From: Pleodorina starrii
Taxonomy: Eukaryota; Chlorophyta; Chlorophyceae; Chlamydomonadales; Volvocaceae
Assembly (NCBI GenBank): GCA_030267565.1
Contig: BRXU01000039.1
Span: forward strand, 310,001 to 374,000
DNA: 64,000 nt
Direction: 5' to 3'
In this document: positions 12,901 to 23,345 of the stretch, piece by piece
Position numbering within the stretch: the stretch's first letter is position 1
Layout: every line of letters starts with the position of its first letter
The notes under the pieces: model-generated
Told to the model about the DNA's origin: nothing
What the model saw: only the letters and a program-made list of their open reading frames with translations
Databases searched by the model: none
Position numbers and translations under genes: made by a program

Positions 12901-15900
12901 TAGTATGACGGCGCACGTAATCTGGCTTGACAGGGGGGGCTGCCCCTCTCGTTTGGCCCTCGGGTGCGTTTTAAACTTATAATCTCCCGCAGTCGAACTC
13001 ATTCTGTAGCCGTTGGCCCAGCCGCCCCCGCCCCCACCGGCCCGTCAGTTTCAGAGCAATCCGCACTCGCTCTTTACTTAGCCCCTGAGCCCTCGTCTTC
13101 GCTACCGTGCCTTCTCTGCCGTGCCTTGTCTCCATTGACCCCCATATTACCGGTACTTCTTTTCAGTCTTCAGTCGATCCGGCTTATAAATGTCAGCTTG
13201 AACGAGTCGGCCAGCCTGTCAATTTGCCTACTCGGTTCGGGCTGCTCTACTTTCTGTCAGCCTGACAGCTTGCATAGGCATTCAGGCTCTCCTAATTTAC
13301 CCTGGCCCCCTCCACCCCCGTCCGCCCATGCCTTGTCCGGCACCCAACGCAGGCGATGGTGTGGGTCCCCATCGTAGTGGGCTGCGGCATGGCCATCTGG
13401 AAGGCGATGAACGGCACCATCGATTTTACAAACCTGATCAATGCCGCGCTGTCCATCGTGCTCATCGTCATGCCTATCACGTGGTACGAACGAAGGGCAG
13501 GGTGGGGCCGCGTGTGGGGGTTGTCGCCTTCGGTTTGTACGGCAGCATAATGCGGTACCGCCTCGCATGCAGCGATGCAGGCGTGCAGTGGAGAGTGTAT
13601 AAAATATTGAAATTTTCCACTGGTGCAAGCCTTCTTAGCTTAGTGGTACAGCGTTCCCTTCGGAAGGAAAAGGTCTTGAGTTCGATCCTCAAAGAGGGCA
13701 TAGTTTTCACGTGCGGCCTGTCGTTTATCTCACCAGTTGCAATGTCGGCAATGTGCAGCTTTGTGCCTGTCTTGAGTTCGATCCTCAAAGAGGGCATAGT
13801 TTTCACGTGCGGCCTGTCGTTTATCTCACCAGTTGCAATGTCGGCAATGTGCAGCTTTGTGCCTGTCTTTGTATCTATCTATCTATCAATCTGTCTGTCT
13901 ATATACATAACTAACTGTCTGTGCATCAATGTATGTATCTGCCTGATTATCTGTCGAAGTATCTATCTACCTATCGCCTAATTCCTAGGCGATAGCTAGT
14001 GTGAGCATAATGCATAAATCCTCATGCCACATCCATTGGCTGAATGCTTAACTCTTCTCTTCCACCTTTTCGAGAACCCCCATCCACGCCCCCCCCACCA
14101 CCCACACATCGCCCGCCAACCACCGCCTGCCCGTCCCACGCAGCCGTCAATGCACGCAGCACAGACGTATCTGTCAAACCCGACGATGCCGCTAACCTGG
14201 ATAAACTCTCGATGGCACGCCTCTCCCCCCCACCCCCCCACCCCCATCCCACGCTCCCTCCACCCGCCCCCTTCCCCCCCACCCCCCCAGGGGCGTGCGC
14301 GCCTACTTTGCGGTCAAGGAGCAGCAGCGGCTGCACCAGGCGCACCTCAATGCGGTGTATCTGACCCACAACCTCAACAACAACGCGGGAGTGATCAGCC
14401 AGCTACTAGGGGAGGCACAGGAGCAGGTGGGGGGAGGGGCACCGGCTGGGGGGGTATCCACGTATAGGCCGGAGCCTGTGCGGGGGAGAAGGGCTGCGGA
14501 TGTGTGTGGGGCATTGGGGGGGAGGGGAAATAAGAACGGGGGAGGGGAAGCTGTGTTGCTTGAGAGTTTGGTTCTGTGTTGGCGGTGTGGTGGGCCTCAT
14601 CTGGTGAAGGCCTAACCCTCACCCAGACCCACGTGGGTTTAGCACGTATTACTGAGTTCGTTGGGTTCGTTGGGTTCGTTGAGTTCGTTTCTTCTCGGTC
14701 GGTTGCTTTGCTGCGTTTCTTCTCATCACCCGGACCTCTCCCTCCCTCCCTCCCCACCGCCCGTCTTCATTACCCTTCCCTCCCCTCCCTCCCTCCCGCC
14801 CCTCCTCCCGTTGCCGCCTTCACACCGCGGGTTTTGTCTGCGGCTGCTCCACCCGCCCTTCTCCACCAGCCTGTCTGCCCGCTTGGCTGTTTGGGACTGC
14901 CATGCCCTACGCATACGCCCCTCCCCCCTGTCCCCTCCTGTCGCCTCCGTCCCGCCACGATTCCTTCTTTGTCCCCCCTACCCTACCCTCCCCCTTCCCC
15001 CCCCCACACACGCATACACATTTACACAGACCTTTTCCCGCCTGCCCACCCTATCCTATCCCTCACTGCGGTTCCGGTACAGGTATCTTCTTGTTTGCCA
15101 CCCGACCCTATCCGAGCCACCCTATGTTTGCCACCCGACCCTATCCGAGCCACCCTATGTTTGCCACCCTATCCGAGCCACCCTATGTTTGCCACCCTAT
15201 CCGAGCCACCCTATGTTTGCCACCCGACCCTATCCGAGCCACCCTATGTTTGCCACCCTATCCGAGCCACCCTATGTTTGCCACCCGACCCTATCCGAGC
15301 CACCCTATGTTTGCCACCCTATCCGAGCCACCCTATGTTTGCCACCCGACCCTATCCGAGCCACCCTATGTTTGCCACCCTATCCGAGCCACCCTATGTT
15401 TGCTACCCTATCCGAGCCACCCTATCTTTGCCACCCGACCCTATCCGAGCCACCCTATCTTTGCCACCCGACCCTATCCGAGCCACCCTATGTTTGCCAC
15501 CCTATCCGAGCCACCCTATGTTTGCCACCCGACCCTATCCGAGCCACCCTATGTTTGCCACCCCCCCCCACCGGTATCGGAGCCTCCAGGAGGACAATGA
15601 GACGATGCTGGCCTACTTCTTCCTGTGGCTGGGAGAGGCCGCCCCGCGGCCCCTGCCTAAGGTGGAGCTGGACCGCGCGGTGGAAGCGTACCTGCAGGTA
15701 TGTGTGCGCCTGTGCGCCTGGGATTTGCCTGGGATTTGCCTGGGATGTGTGTGGGATGTGTGTGGGCCCGGGGCAGTGGTCGTGACCCGTGAGGCTCCTC
15801 CCCCATTAGCGATGGACCCGGGGCGGCACACGCAAGCATGCACTCGTGTACACGTACTCATGCACCTACGCACTCGTGTGCACTTAGACACGCACACATG

Positions 15901-16922
15901 CACACGCGTTCATGCGCACGCATGCATGCGTACACACGCCCCCACGCGCAGCGTCCTTCAGGTCCCTTTTCCGGCCCATACCGGGCCGATCATCCGTGTG
16001 GCGGCGCGACGCCCTTCCGCCCTGCTGCCCGCCTCTGTCGCATCGGTCACCGTGTTGCCGTACTGCTGTTGTCGTACTGTACTGCAGCGAAATCTGGACG
16101 AGCTCAACGTTGCCGTACGCATGGACTACGAGGTCATCGACTCGATCACCAAGCTGGAGCGGCTGGGCTTGGTGCACTCCACTCGGGGGGAGGACGGTGT
16201 ACGGCGGCTGCAGGTTCGTACTGCAGTACGATATACACGGACGTACGACACCCCTCTGCAGTGCATGTACCTCCCACCAATACAATAACAATCAAACCCT
16301 AAAACCCTATCCCACACCCCGCCTGATCCCCCCGCCAATCTTACCGGTACCTTCCCTCCCCGACCCCCAATCTCACACGCCCCCCAGGCCCTGCCCCTCG
16401 ACTTGGCGCTCGAGAAGGCGCATGTACGGCACTTCGATGAGAGCCGCGAGGTGGGGCAGCCTGAGGTGCATTCCGCGGAGGCCAAGCGGCAGGGATCCAT
16501 CGGGCTGGCCTGGCACGAGTGCGTCGACGTGTTCAAGCCCACAGGTGGGTGGCGTGGCGTGGCGTGGCGGGGGGTGTTGTAGTGTTGGTCTGTGGGTGGG
16601 GGGGGGTTTGCGGGTGCGGAATGTGTATGCGTGTGCGGGTGTGGATGGGTGTGTGTGTTTGTGGTTGTTACTGTGGGCTCCAGGCTCTTGTAGATCAGAG
16701 CCAACGGCCCAGTAGCTGGACGTGCACTGCACCGGAGGTGATCGGGGCAGCTGAGGAGCGTGTGTGTGCGTGCCTTCTACCCCACATCCGACATCCCTAC
16801 ACACCCCCACCTACCCACCCACCTTTTCCTCCGCTGCGGTATCGTCGTGATTGCCCACCCACTTACCGGTGCGTGTGTGTGCGTGCATGTGTGCGTGTGC
16901 GTGCATGTGTCCATGTGCATGC

Positions 16923-16960
<38 letters not shown>

Positions 16961-17480
16961 CGGAGCGCAGGTCAGAAGTTCCGTTACTTTTGGAACGCGC
17001 ACACGGGCGAGTCTCAGTACCATGAGCCGGACGAGCCGTACATCAAGCTGGGGACGGCGGCGGCGCTGGATCTGGAGGACGCGTACGTGAGTACGGCGGT
17101 ACTGCATGTGGCATTACGACGGGAGTACGGGGGTTGTATGGGAGCGCGGGGCCTGATTTCATCTCCCGGCTCAGGCCCGGCTTCGAATTTCTATTCTGTC
17201 CTTTGCATGATTGCATCACTCCCTCCCATTCGCCATTCCCCTTGCTCGTCCATTTCGTCCCTCCGCTGCGACATCATTTCTATCACTCGCCCCTCCCCCT
17301 CTCCCCCGCCCCCTTCCCCTCTCCCCCGGCCCCCTTTCCCCCCCTCCCCGGCCCCCTTCCCCCTCTCCCCCGGCCCCCTTCCCCCTGTCCCCGTTCCCCC
17401 TCTCCCCCTTCCCCCCCCAGGGTGTCAACATGTCAGACCCCAAGAAGCAGCCCACGCTGCAACACGCCAAGACGGTTTGA
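6915..17480 (+). CDS. DUF3754 (TMEM143-like) membrane protein with C-terminal WW-like motif, 15 exons
   Basis: Exons: 6915-7869, 8595-8694, 9017-9178, 9517-9616, 10147-10245, 10522-10598, 11088-11186, 12090-12231, 13353-13483, 14291-14426, 15590-15697, 16088-16213, 16388-16544, 16971-17086, 17421-17480. All have GT..AG borders and every phase joins, giving 855 codons plus TGA. The first ~300 residues are Ala/Pro-rich and look disordered; they may include an organelle transit peptide. From VEQYIPFGFVELR onward the protein resembles the DUF3754 family: YERLAICFR, FVYMKLFKDVLQSDVDMLLPG, then two hydrophobic segments (VWVPIVVGCGMAIWKA and INAALSIVLIVMPIT, exon 9), then LNNNAGVISQLLGEAQEQ and ETMLAYFFLW. 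Exons 13-14 give a WW-like YFWNAHTGESQYHEP. Biochemical function of DUF3754 is not established to my knowledge; plant members are sometimes labelled aminopeptidase without good reason. Start ATG 6915 is the first ATG in the open frame. Confidence 0.85.
8228..8282 (+). repeat. (CA)n microsatellite in DUF3754 intron 1
   Basis: Imperfect CACACG/CACACA run. It has no retroelement inserted in it, unlike the CA tracts at 40.9 and 47.4 kb. Confidence 0.8.
11222..11278 (+). repeat. Dispersed motif copy 1 (intron 7 of the DUF3754 gene)
   Basis: Contains a degenerate GTATTCACGTTCAGG followed by CCCGTGAACGGTAA and GTAACAGAAGAAGGCCGG. The same composite motif recurs at 14451, 24279 and 26441, always in this orientation. 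Confidence 0.65.
11825..11937 (+). repeat. 20-bp tandem repeat in DUF3754 intron 7
   Basis: Repeats of the unit CCCTCCCTGGCCCCTGGCT, later shortening to CTCCCTCCCTGA, inside a long C/T-rich stretch before the exon 8 acceptor. Confidence 0.8.
13629..13700 (+). tRNA. tRNA-like sequence, probably a degenerate tRNA-Arg(UCG) or SINE head
   Basis: Seen: a 7-bp acceptor stem (GCCTTCT with AGAGGGC, one G-U), a D arm with AGCTTAGTGGTACAGC, an anticodon region CTTCGGA, and a perfect T arm TTGAG-TTCGATC-CTCAA. Loop CTTCGGA is the form found in plant tRNA-Arg with anticodon UCG. To keep that reading the 5' side of the anticodon stem (TTCC) is one base short; reading the loop one base later gives anticodon CGG and a mismatch in the stem. 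It lies in intron 9 of the DUF3754 gene, same strand. The T arm and acceptor are repeated 96 bp downstream as part of a tandem duplication, which argues for a mobile or decayed element rather than a functional tRNA gene. Confidence 0.5.
13673..13866 (+). repeat. 96-bp tandem duplication starting in the tRNA-like T arm
   Basis: Two almost identical 96-bp units, 13673-13768 and 13769-13864, each starting gtcttgagttcgatcctc and ending gcagctttgtgcct. The first unit supplies the 3' part of the tRNA-like sequence. Confidence 0.9.
13867..13978 (+). repeat. (CTAT)n-like imperfect microsatellite
   Basis: Imperfect tetranucleotide tract (tctatctatcaatctgtc and similar) directly after the duplicated tRNA-like segment, still inside intron 9. 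It could be the tail of the same element. Confidence 0.6.
14451..14480 (+). repeat. Dispersed motif copy 2 (intron 10 of the DUF3754 gene)
   Basis: GTATCCACGTATAGGCCGG followed by AGCCTGTG. Shorter than the copies at 11222, 24279 and 26441 and lacking the GTAACAGAA part. Confidence 0.6.
15096..15562 (+). repeat. Minisatellite with 28- and 33-bp units in DUF3754 intron 10
   Basis: Units built from CTATCCGAGCCACCCTATG with TTTGCCACC. Long units carry an extra CGACC, and long and short units are mixed along the array. It ends about 28 bp before the exon 11 acceptor. A long open frame through it is a by-product of the repeat and is not a separate gene. Confidence 0.9.
16924..16958 (+). repeat. 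(GT)n microsatellite at the end of intron 13
   Basis: Uninterrupted GT run a few bases before the exon 14 acceptor. Confidence 0.85.
17290..17417 (+). repeat. Polypyrimidine tandem repeat before exon 15
   Basis: Repeats of about 24 bp such as CCCCCTTCCCCCTCTCCCCC and variants form the last part of intron 14 up to the acceptor of the short final exon. Confidence 0.7.
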
Positions 17481-17906
17481 TGCGGTGTATGACGCTCCGC
17501 CCCCCGCCTTCCGCCCCCTGCCGCTCCGCTCCGACGGCTCTTCACGGCCCTTCCCCCCGACCGTTTGGCAGTTGGTAGTTGGCAGTTGGCAGGAGCCCAC
17601 CCGCATCGCTCTCTCCCCAAGGGCGGACAGAGGCAGGGAGAGAGAGAGAGAGAGATTGTTACAGTTGTACGGTATGGCCCCATTCTCCTCTGGGCACCAT
17701 CCGCACCACAGAACCTTCCAGACGATCCTCATTGGACAACTGGGATAGCTCTGCCTTCTAGGGCGGACCTCATCCATTCACCCAATCTACCACCGAGACA
17801 GAGGGTTCAGCGATCGCCACCACTCAAACGTGTGAATCCTGGCCAATCAACTCGGCCACCAACTCCACTCATAGCAGCTAGCCATAATCTCACACCCAGC
17901 GGTAGC

Positions 17907-17977
17907 CGGGGGTCTCCACAGGGATCGAACCTGTGACCTCGAATGTCCTAAGACCATGAGGTGTCACTAGACCAGAC
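17907..17977 (-). ncRNA. tRNA-like relic, possible SINE head
   Basis: On the minus strand the sequence reads GGTCTGGTCTAGTGAC at the 5' side (A-box-like) and ACAGG-TTCGATC-CCTGT at the 3' side, a perfect 5-bp T arm with a good B box. It then has GGAGACC as the 3' acceptor strand, which pairs with five of seven bases of GGTCTGG. The D arm is too short and the anticodon stem is poor, so it is not a functional tRNA. Green algae carry tRNA-related SINEs; this may be one. Confidence 0.4.
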
Positions 17978-19196
17978 CAGGCAGGGGCAGAGGAAGAGGA
18001 AGACCCGCCGTCGGCGGTGGGCGATGGGGGGGCAGAGGGGGGCAGAGGCAAGGGGGAAAAGCGAACCGCAGGGACAAGGACAGGGGCAGGGGCAGGGGTG
18101 ACGCCGTTCGCCCGCCTTAGGGGGCTGCGGCGCCGCAGGGCTCGCCATACGTTACCGTGCAGCGCCTGGTACGGCAGGTACGGCAAAGAGCCCTAGGGAG
18201 GCGCGTCTGCTCATGGGCAGCCATGGGTCGTGGACGCCCCCGGGCCGCAGATAGTGGCACCAAGTGGTTGCAAAGCCGCACTTTTTGACGTCCGATGTCC
18301 GCAGCGGAGCCACAGCGGCAGTCGCGGTCGAGGTTGGGGTCGGCCGGCTGCCCTTGGTGCATGCAACGATGCAAGCCTCGGTTGGCGGTTGGTCGTTGGT
18401 GGTTGGCGGGGTTTAAGCTTACTGGGCGTTGCATCGGCGTCGGTATCGGGGGTATGGGGGGCAGTGGCATGTCGGTATTGGGGGGCGCGGTTGGCATCCG
18501 TCATTGCGGGTCGGGTCGCCTTGCGCAACGGTATTGGACGGAGGGAGGGAGGGAGGGGATGTACAGCATTTCACGGTTGTGTTTGACTGATTCTGATAGC
18601 TACTGCTGCTGTTGCTGTTGTCATTGTTGCACCGTGTGTCTCTGTGCCCCTCGAGCACGAACCGTGACTTGACTGTCCCTTATCCCTTGGGCTTCGCCTC
18701 TCACAAGGGATGTACGACAGCCAGCCAGCCGGGGGAGGTTGGCTTGAAGTCGCTGACTGGCCGCGTGTGTGTGCGCACGCACGTGTGTGTTTGCGTGGTT
18801 AACGGATTCGGGCACGGAGGCCTGACGCGTTGACGGGCCCCGGCCCCCCTGCCTGTGGGCGGTCCCCGGCGGGGGGAGAGGGGGAGGGGGTAACGGCGCC
18901 GCGAGCGCGCGGGTGCCCCCTGCGCCGCCGCACCTCCTGTCTTCATCCTTATTCGTCTGTGGGCACCGGAGTCCGGAAAAGCGCTACCTTGGACGTTTTT
19001 CCCAGGCCCGCTCTCCCCGCTCGCTGCCGCTCACGCACATGGTCGGCCGTACAGGGTCGTCCCGAAGTACGGCAGTCATGTCAGTACGCTTAGAACACAG
19101 CGCTACCGGGTTTGGTGGCTCGTTTGATTTGTGGCCGGGGCCTGTCGTCGAACCACTTGCGCGCGGGGGGCGTGTGCGTGTGCGGATGCGGGTGCG

Positions 19197-19249
19197 GGGG
19201 GCGGGGGCGGGGGCGGGGGCGGGGGCGGGGGCGGGGGCGGGGGCGGGAC
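19197..19249 (+). repeat. (GGGGGC)n run
   Basis: Eight or so GGGGGC units in direct succession. G-runs of five on one strand can form G-quadruplexes. Confidence 0.85.
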
Positions 19250-19345
19250 TGCGGGGGCGGGTGCGGCGCAGTGCTCATCCACGTGTGGCTCCCAAAGCAG
19301 TTCCCCCTCAACAACCAGATTCGCTCAATATCCCGGGTTGTGGTT

Positions 19346-19371
19346 CCTGGATCCTGGATCCAGGATCCAGG
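19346..19371. repeat. 26-bp perfect palindrome
   Basis: A perfect palindrome centred on TGGATCCA with CCTGGATCC as the left part and its exact complement on the right. No spacer. Confidence 0.85.
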
Positions 19372-20245
19372 GTCAACAGCCGGTGGCTCCTGGAGGTCAT
19401 TCCCACCACCGCCTGGCCCTGGCTGCGGAAGCCGCGCTGCGCCATACATACACACGCACACACACAAACGCGCTCGCTCACTCGCTTTCTTGCTTGCGGC
19501 TGGGGCACACATACGTATGTATATGTACCGGTATATATAGAGGTGGTATATCGGCGCTGGATCTTTTGTCGGGCGGAGTGGAAGTGAGTGGGTACAGTGT
19601 AAGGGGGTCTTTTTGTGAGGGAGATTTGTACCGGTATGTCAGGGCTGGCTGGTGGAAGGGCGGGATGGTGGGTGCAAGGAGGCGGAGGGCCGAGCCCGAG
19701 GGCGCTGCTGTGACGCGGCGGCGGCGCACCTTCCTCCGGTCCTCCGGTCCCCCGGGCAGGACACCCGCTGGGCGAGGCGCCGACGTTTCGTTTGGGGGAT
19801 GCGGAGGATGCGGTGGCGCTGGGAGGTGGTTGGGCCGAGGGCGGCCGAGGTGCCCCCCCCCCACCCCACACACACACACACCACCACGCGGGTGCCACCA
19901 CGGCCATTTGTCTGCAGTTGCCCCCCGGGGTGGGGGTGGGGGCTCCTCACCCCAATGTGGGCCAATGTGTCCCTCTCATCGCATGCAAGCTTTCGCACAC
20001 ACATATGCACTCTCTCTCTCTCTCTCTGTCTGTGGGGTGGAGTGGAGTGGGGTGACGGCTGACGTCTCCCGAGGGTCCCTTCCTGACCCGACCCGAATCG
20101 CCAGGCCCTCTTAGGGTCGGGGCTGTGCTGTCGGCACGTCGTCGACTGGCAAGTGGGTTTCAGACGGCGTTTCGAAACCGTCTGTCATTCGCCTTTTTTG
20201 GGCGGGGCCCCAGCGCGAAGCGCCCAGGGGGGCCCCGCCCTGTAG

Positions 20246-23200
20246 CCGTAGCGCCTCTAGCGTAGCTAGAGAAGCGGAGGCCTTACCCCGACTGAAATGT
20301 CCGTGCGATGTAATGTCTTTTTTTGGGCTTTTCGCTTTTCGTTTCGGCATTTCTCATCGCAAATTACATTCTGTATTGCAAGATATGCATCCGTACGCAT
20401 GTTCATGCATGTTTAAGTTTGTGCTAGTTTCCGCTGATCGCGGCCGAAGTCGCATCAACGTCTCCGCGCCTGGAAATCGTCGCAATCGCCATCAAATGTT
20501 TTATAGTGGAATTGTGACATGGCGGCGCGATGTGAATCGTATTGCTATTGTGAAGTGGAATTGCTCGGCTCCGAAACCCCGACGCGTAAAGTGCGTAAAT
20601 TGTTCTTGCGTCGCGGAATGTGCTGCTCGCATATACATATATCATATAAATCATTTATTTGCGATATCATAGCGTTAGACTTGTCAAAGTTAGTCGCCTT
20701 GCCATTTGCGAGGAAAATGCGATCGTGCACGCGCGTTACTTAGGATGCTCCATAGCATAGCGGAGCGCTGCATAGCGTTGCGTAGCGTTGCGTAGCGGAT
20801 CGTAACGAAGCATAGCGGAGCGTATCGCGGAGCATAGCGTCGCGTCGTGTAGTTGGCGATTAGAGTCGTGCACGCCTGCGCAGCGCTCCGCTAAGTTCTG
20901 CTGCGCTTCGTTACGCTGTCGCTCGCTCGCTCGCTCGCTCGGTTTCATCGCTTTACCGCAAGTCGGCGATTAAAGCCGCGCACGCTCCGCTGCGCTTGGC
21001 TCAAAGTTAGTCGCCGCTCGTCGCGGCTCGTCGCAGCTCGCGTCGTCGCCGCTCGTTATTCGTTGCCGCTCGCCGCCGCTCACCGCCGCGTAGCGTAGCG
21101 TAGCGTAGCGTAGCATCGCGTCACGTACCATAGTGTAGTGCAGCGTGAACGATCGTAAATCGCACGTCACATTTCAACGTGCACGATTGAAGTCGTGCAC
21201 ACACCCTCCCGCGGAGCATAGTGTAGTGTAGCGTCGTGTCGCATCGTGTCGTGTAGCGTCGCGTCGCATCGTGTAGTGCAGCGCAGCATGCACGATCACA
21301 TTGCAATGCTACACAACGCAACACGACGTCGCGTCGTCGCGTCATGTAGCCTAGCGTAGCGTAGCGTAGCATAGCGTTGCGTAGCGGATCGTAATGGAGC
21401 GTAGCGGAACATAGCGTGGAGCATCGCGGAGCGTAGCATAGCATCACGTCGTGTCACGTAACGTAGTGTAGCGTCGCGTCGCGTCGCGTCGCATCGCGTC
21501 ATGTAGCCTAGCATAGCGTAGTGTAGCATAGCGTTGCGTAGCAAATCGTAATGGAGCATAGCGTCGCGTCAGGTCGCGTTACGTTACGTAACGAGCATCG
21601 TGGAGCGTAGCATAGCGTCATGTCGCGTCATGTAACGTAGTGCAGCGTCACGTAGCGTATCGTCGCGCAGCGTTGTGTAGTGGAGCGTAACAGAGCATAG
21701 CGGAGCGTCGCGTTGCATCGCGTCGCGTCGTGTCGCGTCGCGTCGTGTAGCGTCGCGTCGTGTCGCGTCGCGTCGCGTCCGCATCCGCAAGGGGCGCTAC
21801 GGCAGCCCGCGGCCCACAGGGCGCGCGCTTGTAGGATTGCCCATGTCGCCGTAGCGCCTCTAGCGTAGCTAGAGAAGCGGAGGCCTTACCCCACTGGAAT
21901 GGTGTCCGTGTGTGTGGTGGATGTAATTTGGATTTTCCGGAATTTCGCTTTTCGTTTCGGCATTTCTGATAGCATATTGCATCCTGTATTGCTGATATAC
22001 GTGCGTTCATGTGTTCATTCAAGTTGAAGTTTGAAATAGTAACAGCTGATCGCGGCCGAAGTCGCGTCAACGTCTCCGCGCGTAGAAATCATCGCAATCG
22101 CAGTGAAACTATTTATAATGGAATTGTGACATGGCGGCGCGATGTGAATCGTATTGCTATTGTGAAGTAGAGTTGCTCGGCTCCGAAACCCCGACGCGTA
22201 AAGTGCGTAAATTTTTTTGGCGTCGCGGGATGTGCTGCATGCATATAGATATAACATAAAAATCATTTATGTGCGATATCATAGCGTTAGGCTTGTCAAA
22301 GTTAGTCGCCTTGCGATTTGCGAGGAAAATACGATCGTGCACTCGCGCTACTTAGGATGCTGCAGAGCATAGCGTAGCGTAGCGTAGCGTTGCGTAGCGG
22401 ATCGTAACGAAGCATAGCGGAGCGTATCGCGGAGCATAGCGTCGCGTCGTGTAGTCGGCGAATAAAGTCGTGCACGCCTGCGCAGCGCTCCTCTACGTTC
22501 TGCTGCGCTCTGCTACGCTCGCTCGCTCGCTCAAAGTTAGTCGCCGCTCGTCGTGGCTCGTCGCTGCTCGCGTCGTCGCCGCTCGTTATTCGTTGCCGCT
22601 CGCCGCCGCTCATCGCTGCGTAGCGTAGCGTCGCGTCGCATACCATAGTGTAGTGCAACGTGCACGATCGTAAATCGCACGTCACATTTCAACGTGCACG
22701 ATTGAAATGTGACGAGCAGAGTGCTCCCGCGGAGCATAGTGTAGTGTAGCGTCGTGTCGCGTCGTGTCACGTCGCGTCACGTCGCGTCGCGTAGTGCAGC
22801 GCAGCATGCAGGATCGCATTGCAATGCTACGCAACGCAACAACGTCGCGTCGTCGCGTCATGTAGCCTAGCATAGCGTAGCGTAGCATAGCGTTGCGTAG
22901 CGGATCGTAATGGAGCGTAGCGGAGCGTAGTGTGGAGCATCACGGAACGTAGCATAGCGTCACGTCGCGTCATGTAGCCTAGCGTAGCGTAGCGTAGCAT
23001 AGCGTTGTGTAGCGGATCGTAATGGAGCATAGTGGAGCGTAGCTTGGAGCATCACGGAGCGTAGCATAGCATCACGTCGCGTCATGTAATGTAGTGTAGC
23101 ATCGTCGCGTCGCATCACGTCATGTAGCCTAGCGTAGCGTAGTGTAGCATAGCGTTGCGTAGCGAATCGTAATGAAGCATAGCGGAGCGTAGCAACGCAA

Positions 23201-23345
23201 CGCGTCGCGGAACGTAGCATAACATCGCGTTGCGTCGCGTCGTGTCGCATCGCGTCGCGTCGCATCGCGTCGCATCCGCATCCGCAAGGGGCGCTACGGC
23301 AGCCCGCGGCCCAAAGGGCTTTCGGTCAACGGAAAGTCTGCACAA
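20246..23345. repeat. Tandem ~1.6 kb repeat units rich in GTAGC/GTCGC words
   Basis: Two units in direct order. The block with gtagcgcctctagcgtagct occurs at about 20248 and 21851, and the block gctgatcgcggccgaagtcg at 20433 and 22045. Each unit has a ~500-bp less repetitive head (containing gacatggcggcgcgatgtg) and a ~1-kb tail made of imperfect GTAGC, GTCGC, GTTGC and GTGTA pentamers. Each unit ends at gcatccgcaaggggcgctac (about 21780 and 23276). A decayed third head continues to about 23550 (gacatgacggcgtgaaatg). No coding capacity is credible. Confidence 0.85.

Larger units (their letters stand above)
17481..20245. other. Intergenic stretch without a recognised protein gene
   Basis: Contains the DUF3754 3' flank, a tRNA-like relic on the minus strand near 17.9 kb, a (GGGGGC)n run at 19197-19249, a 26-bp palindrome at 19346 and several CA-rich tracts. 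The open frames are GC-driven and have no family resemblance or splice pattern. Confidence 0.4.

Noticed and set aside
14576..16288. 570-codon plus frame covering 14.6-16.3 kb
   Set aside because: Most of it is intron 10 minisatellite; only 15590-15697 and 16088-16213 are credible exons, and those are used in the DUF3754 model.
20736..23345. Many Arg/Thr/Tyr/Asp-rich minus frames (RRDATRYATLRYA type)
   Set aside because: Translations of GTAGC/GTCGC repeats; no family resemblance.
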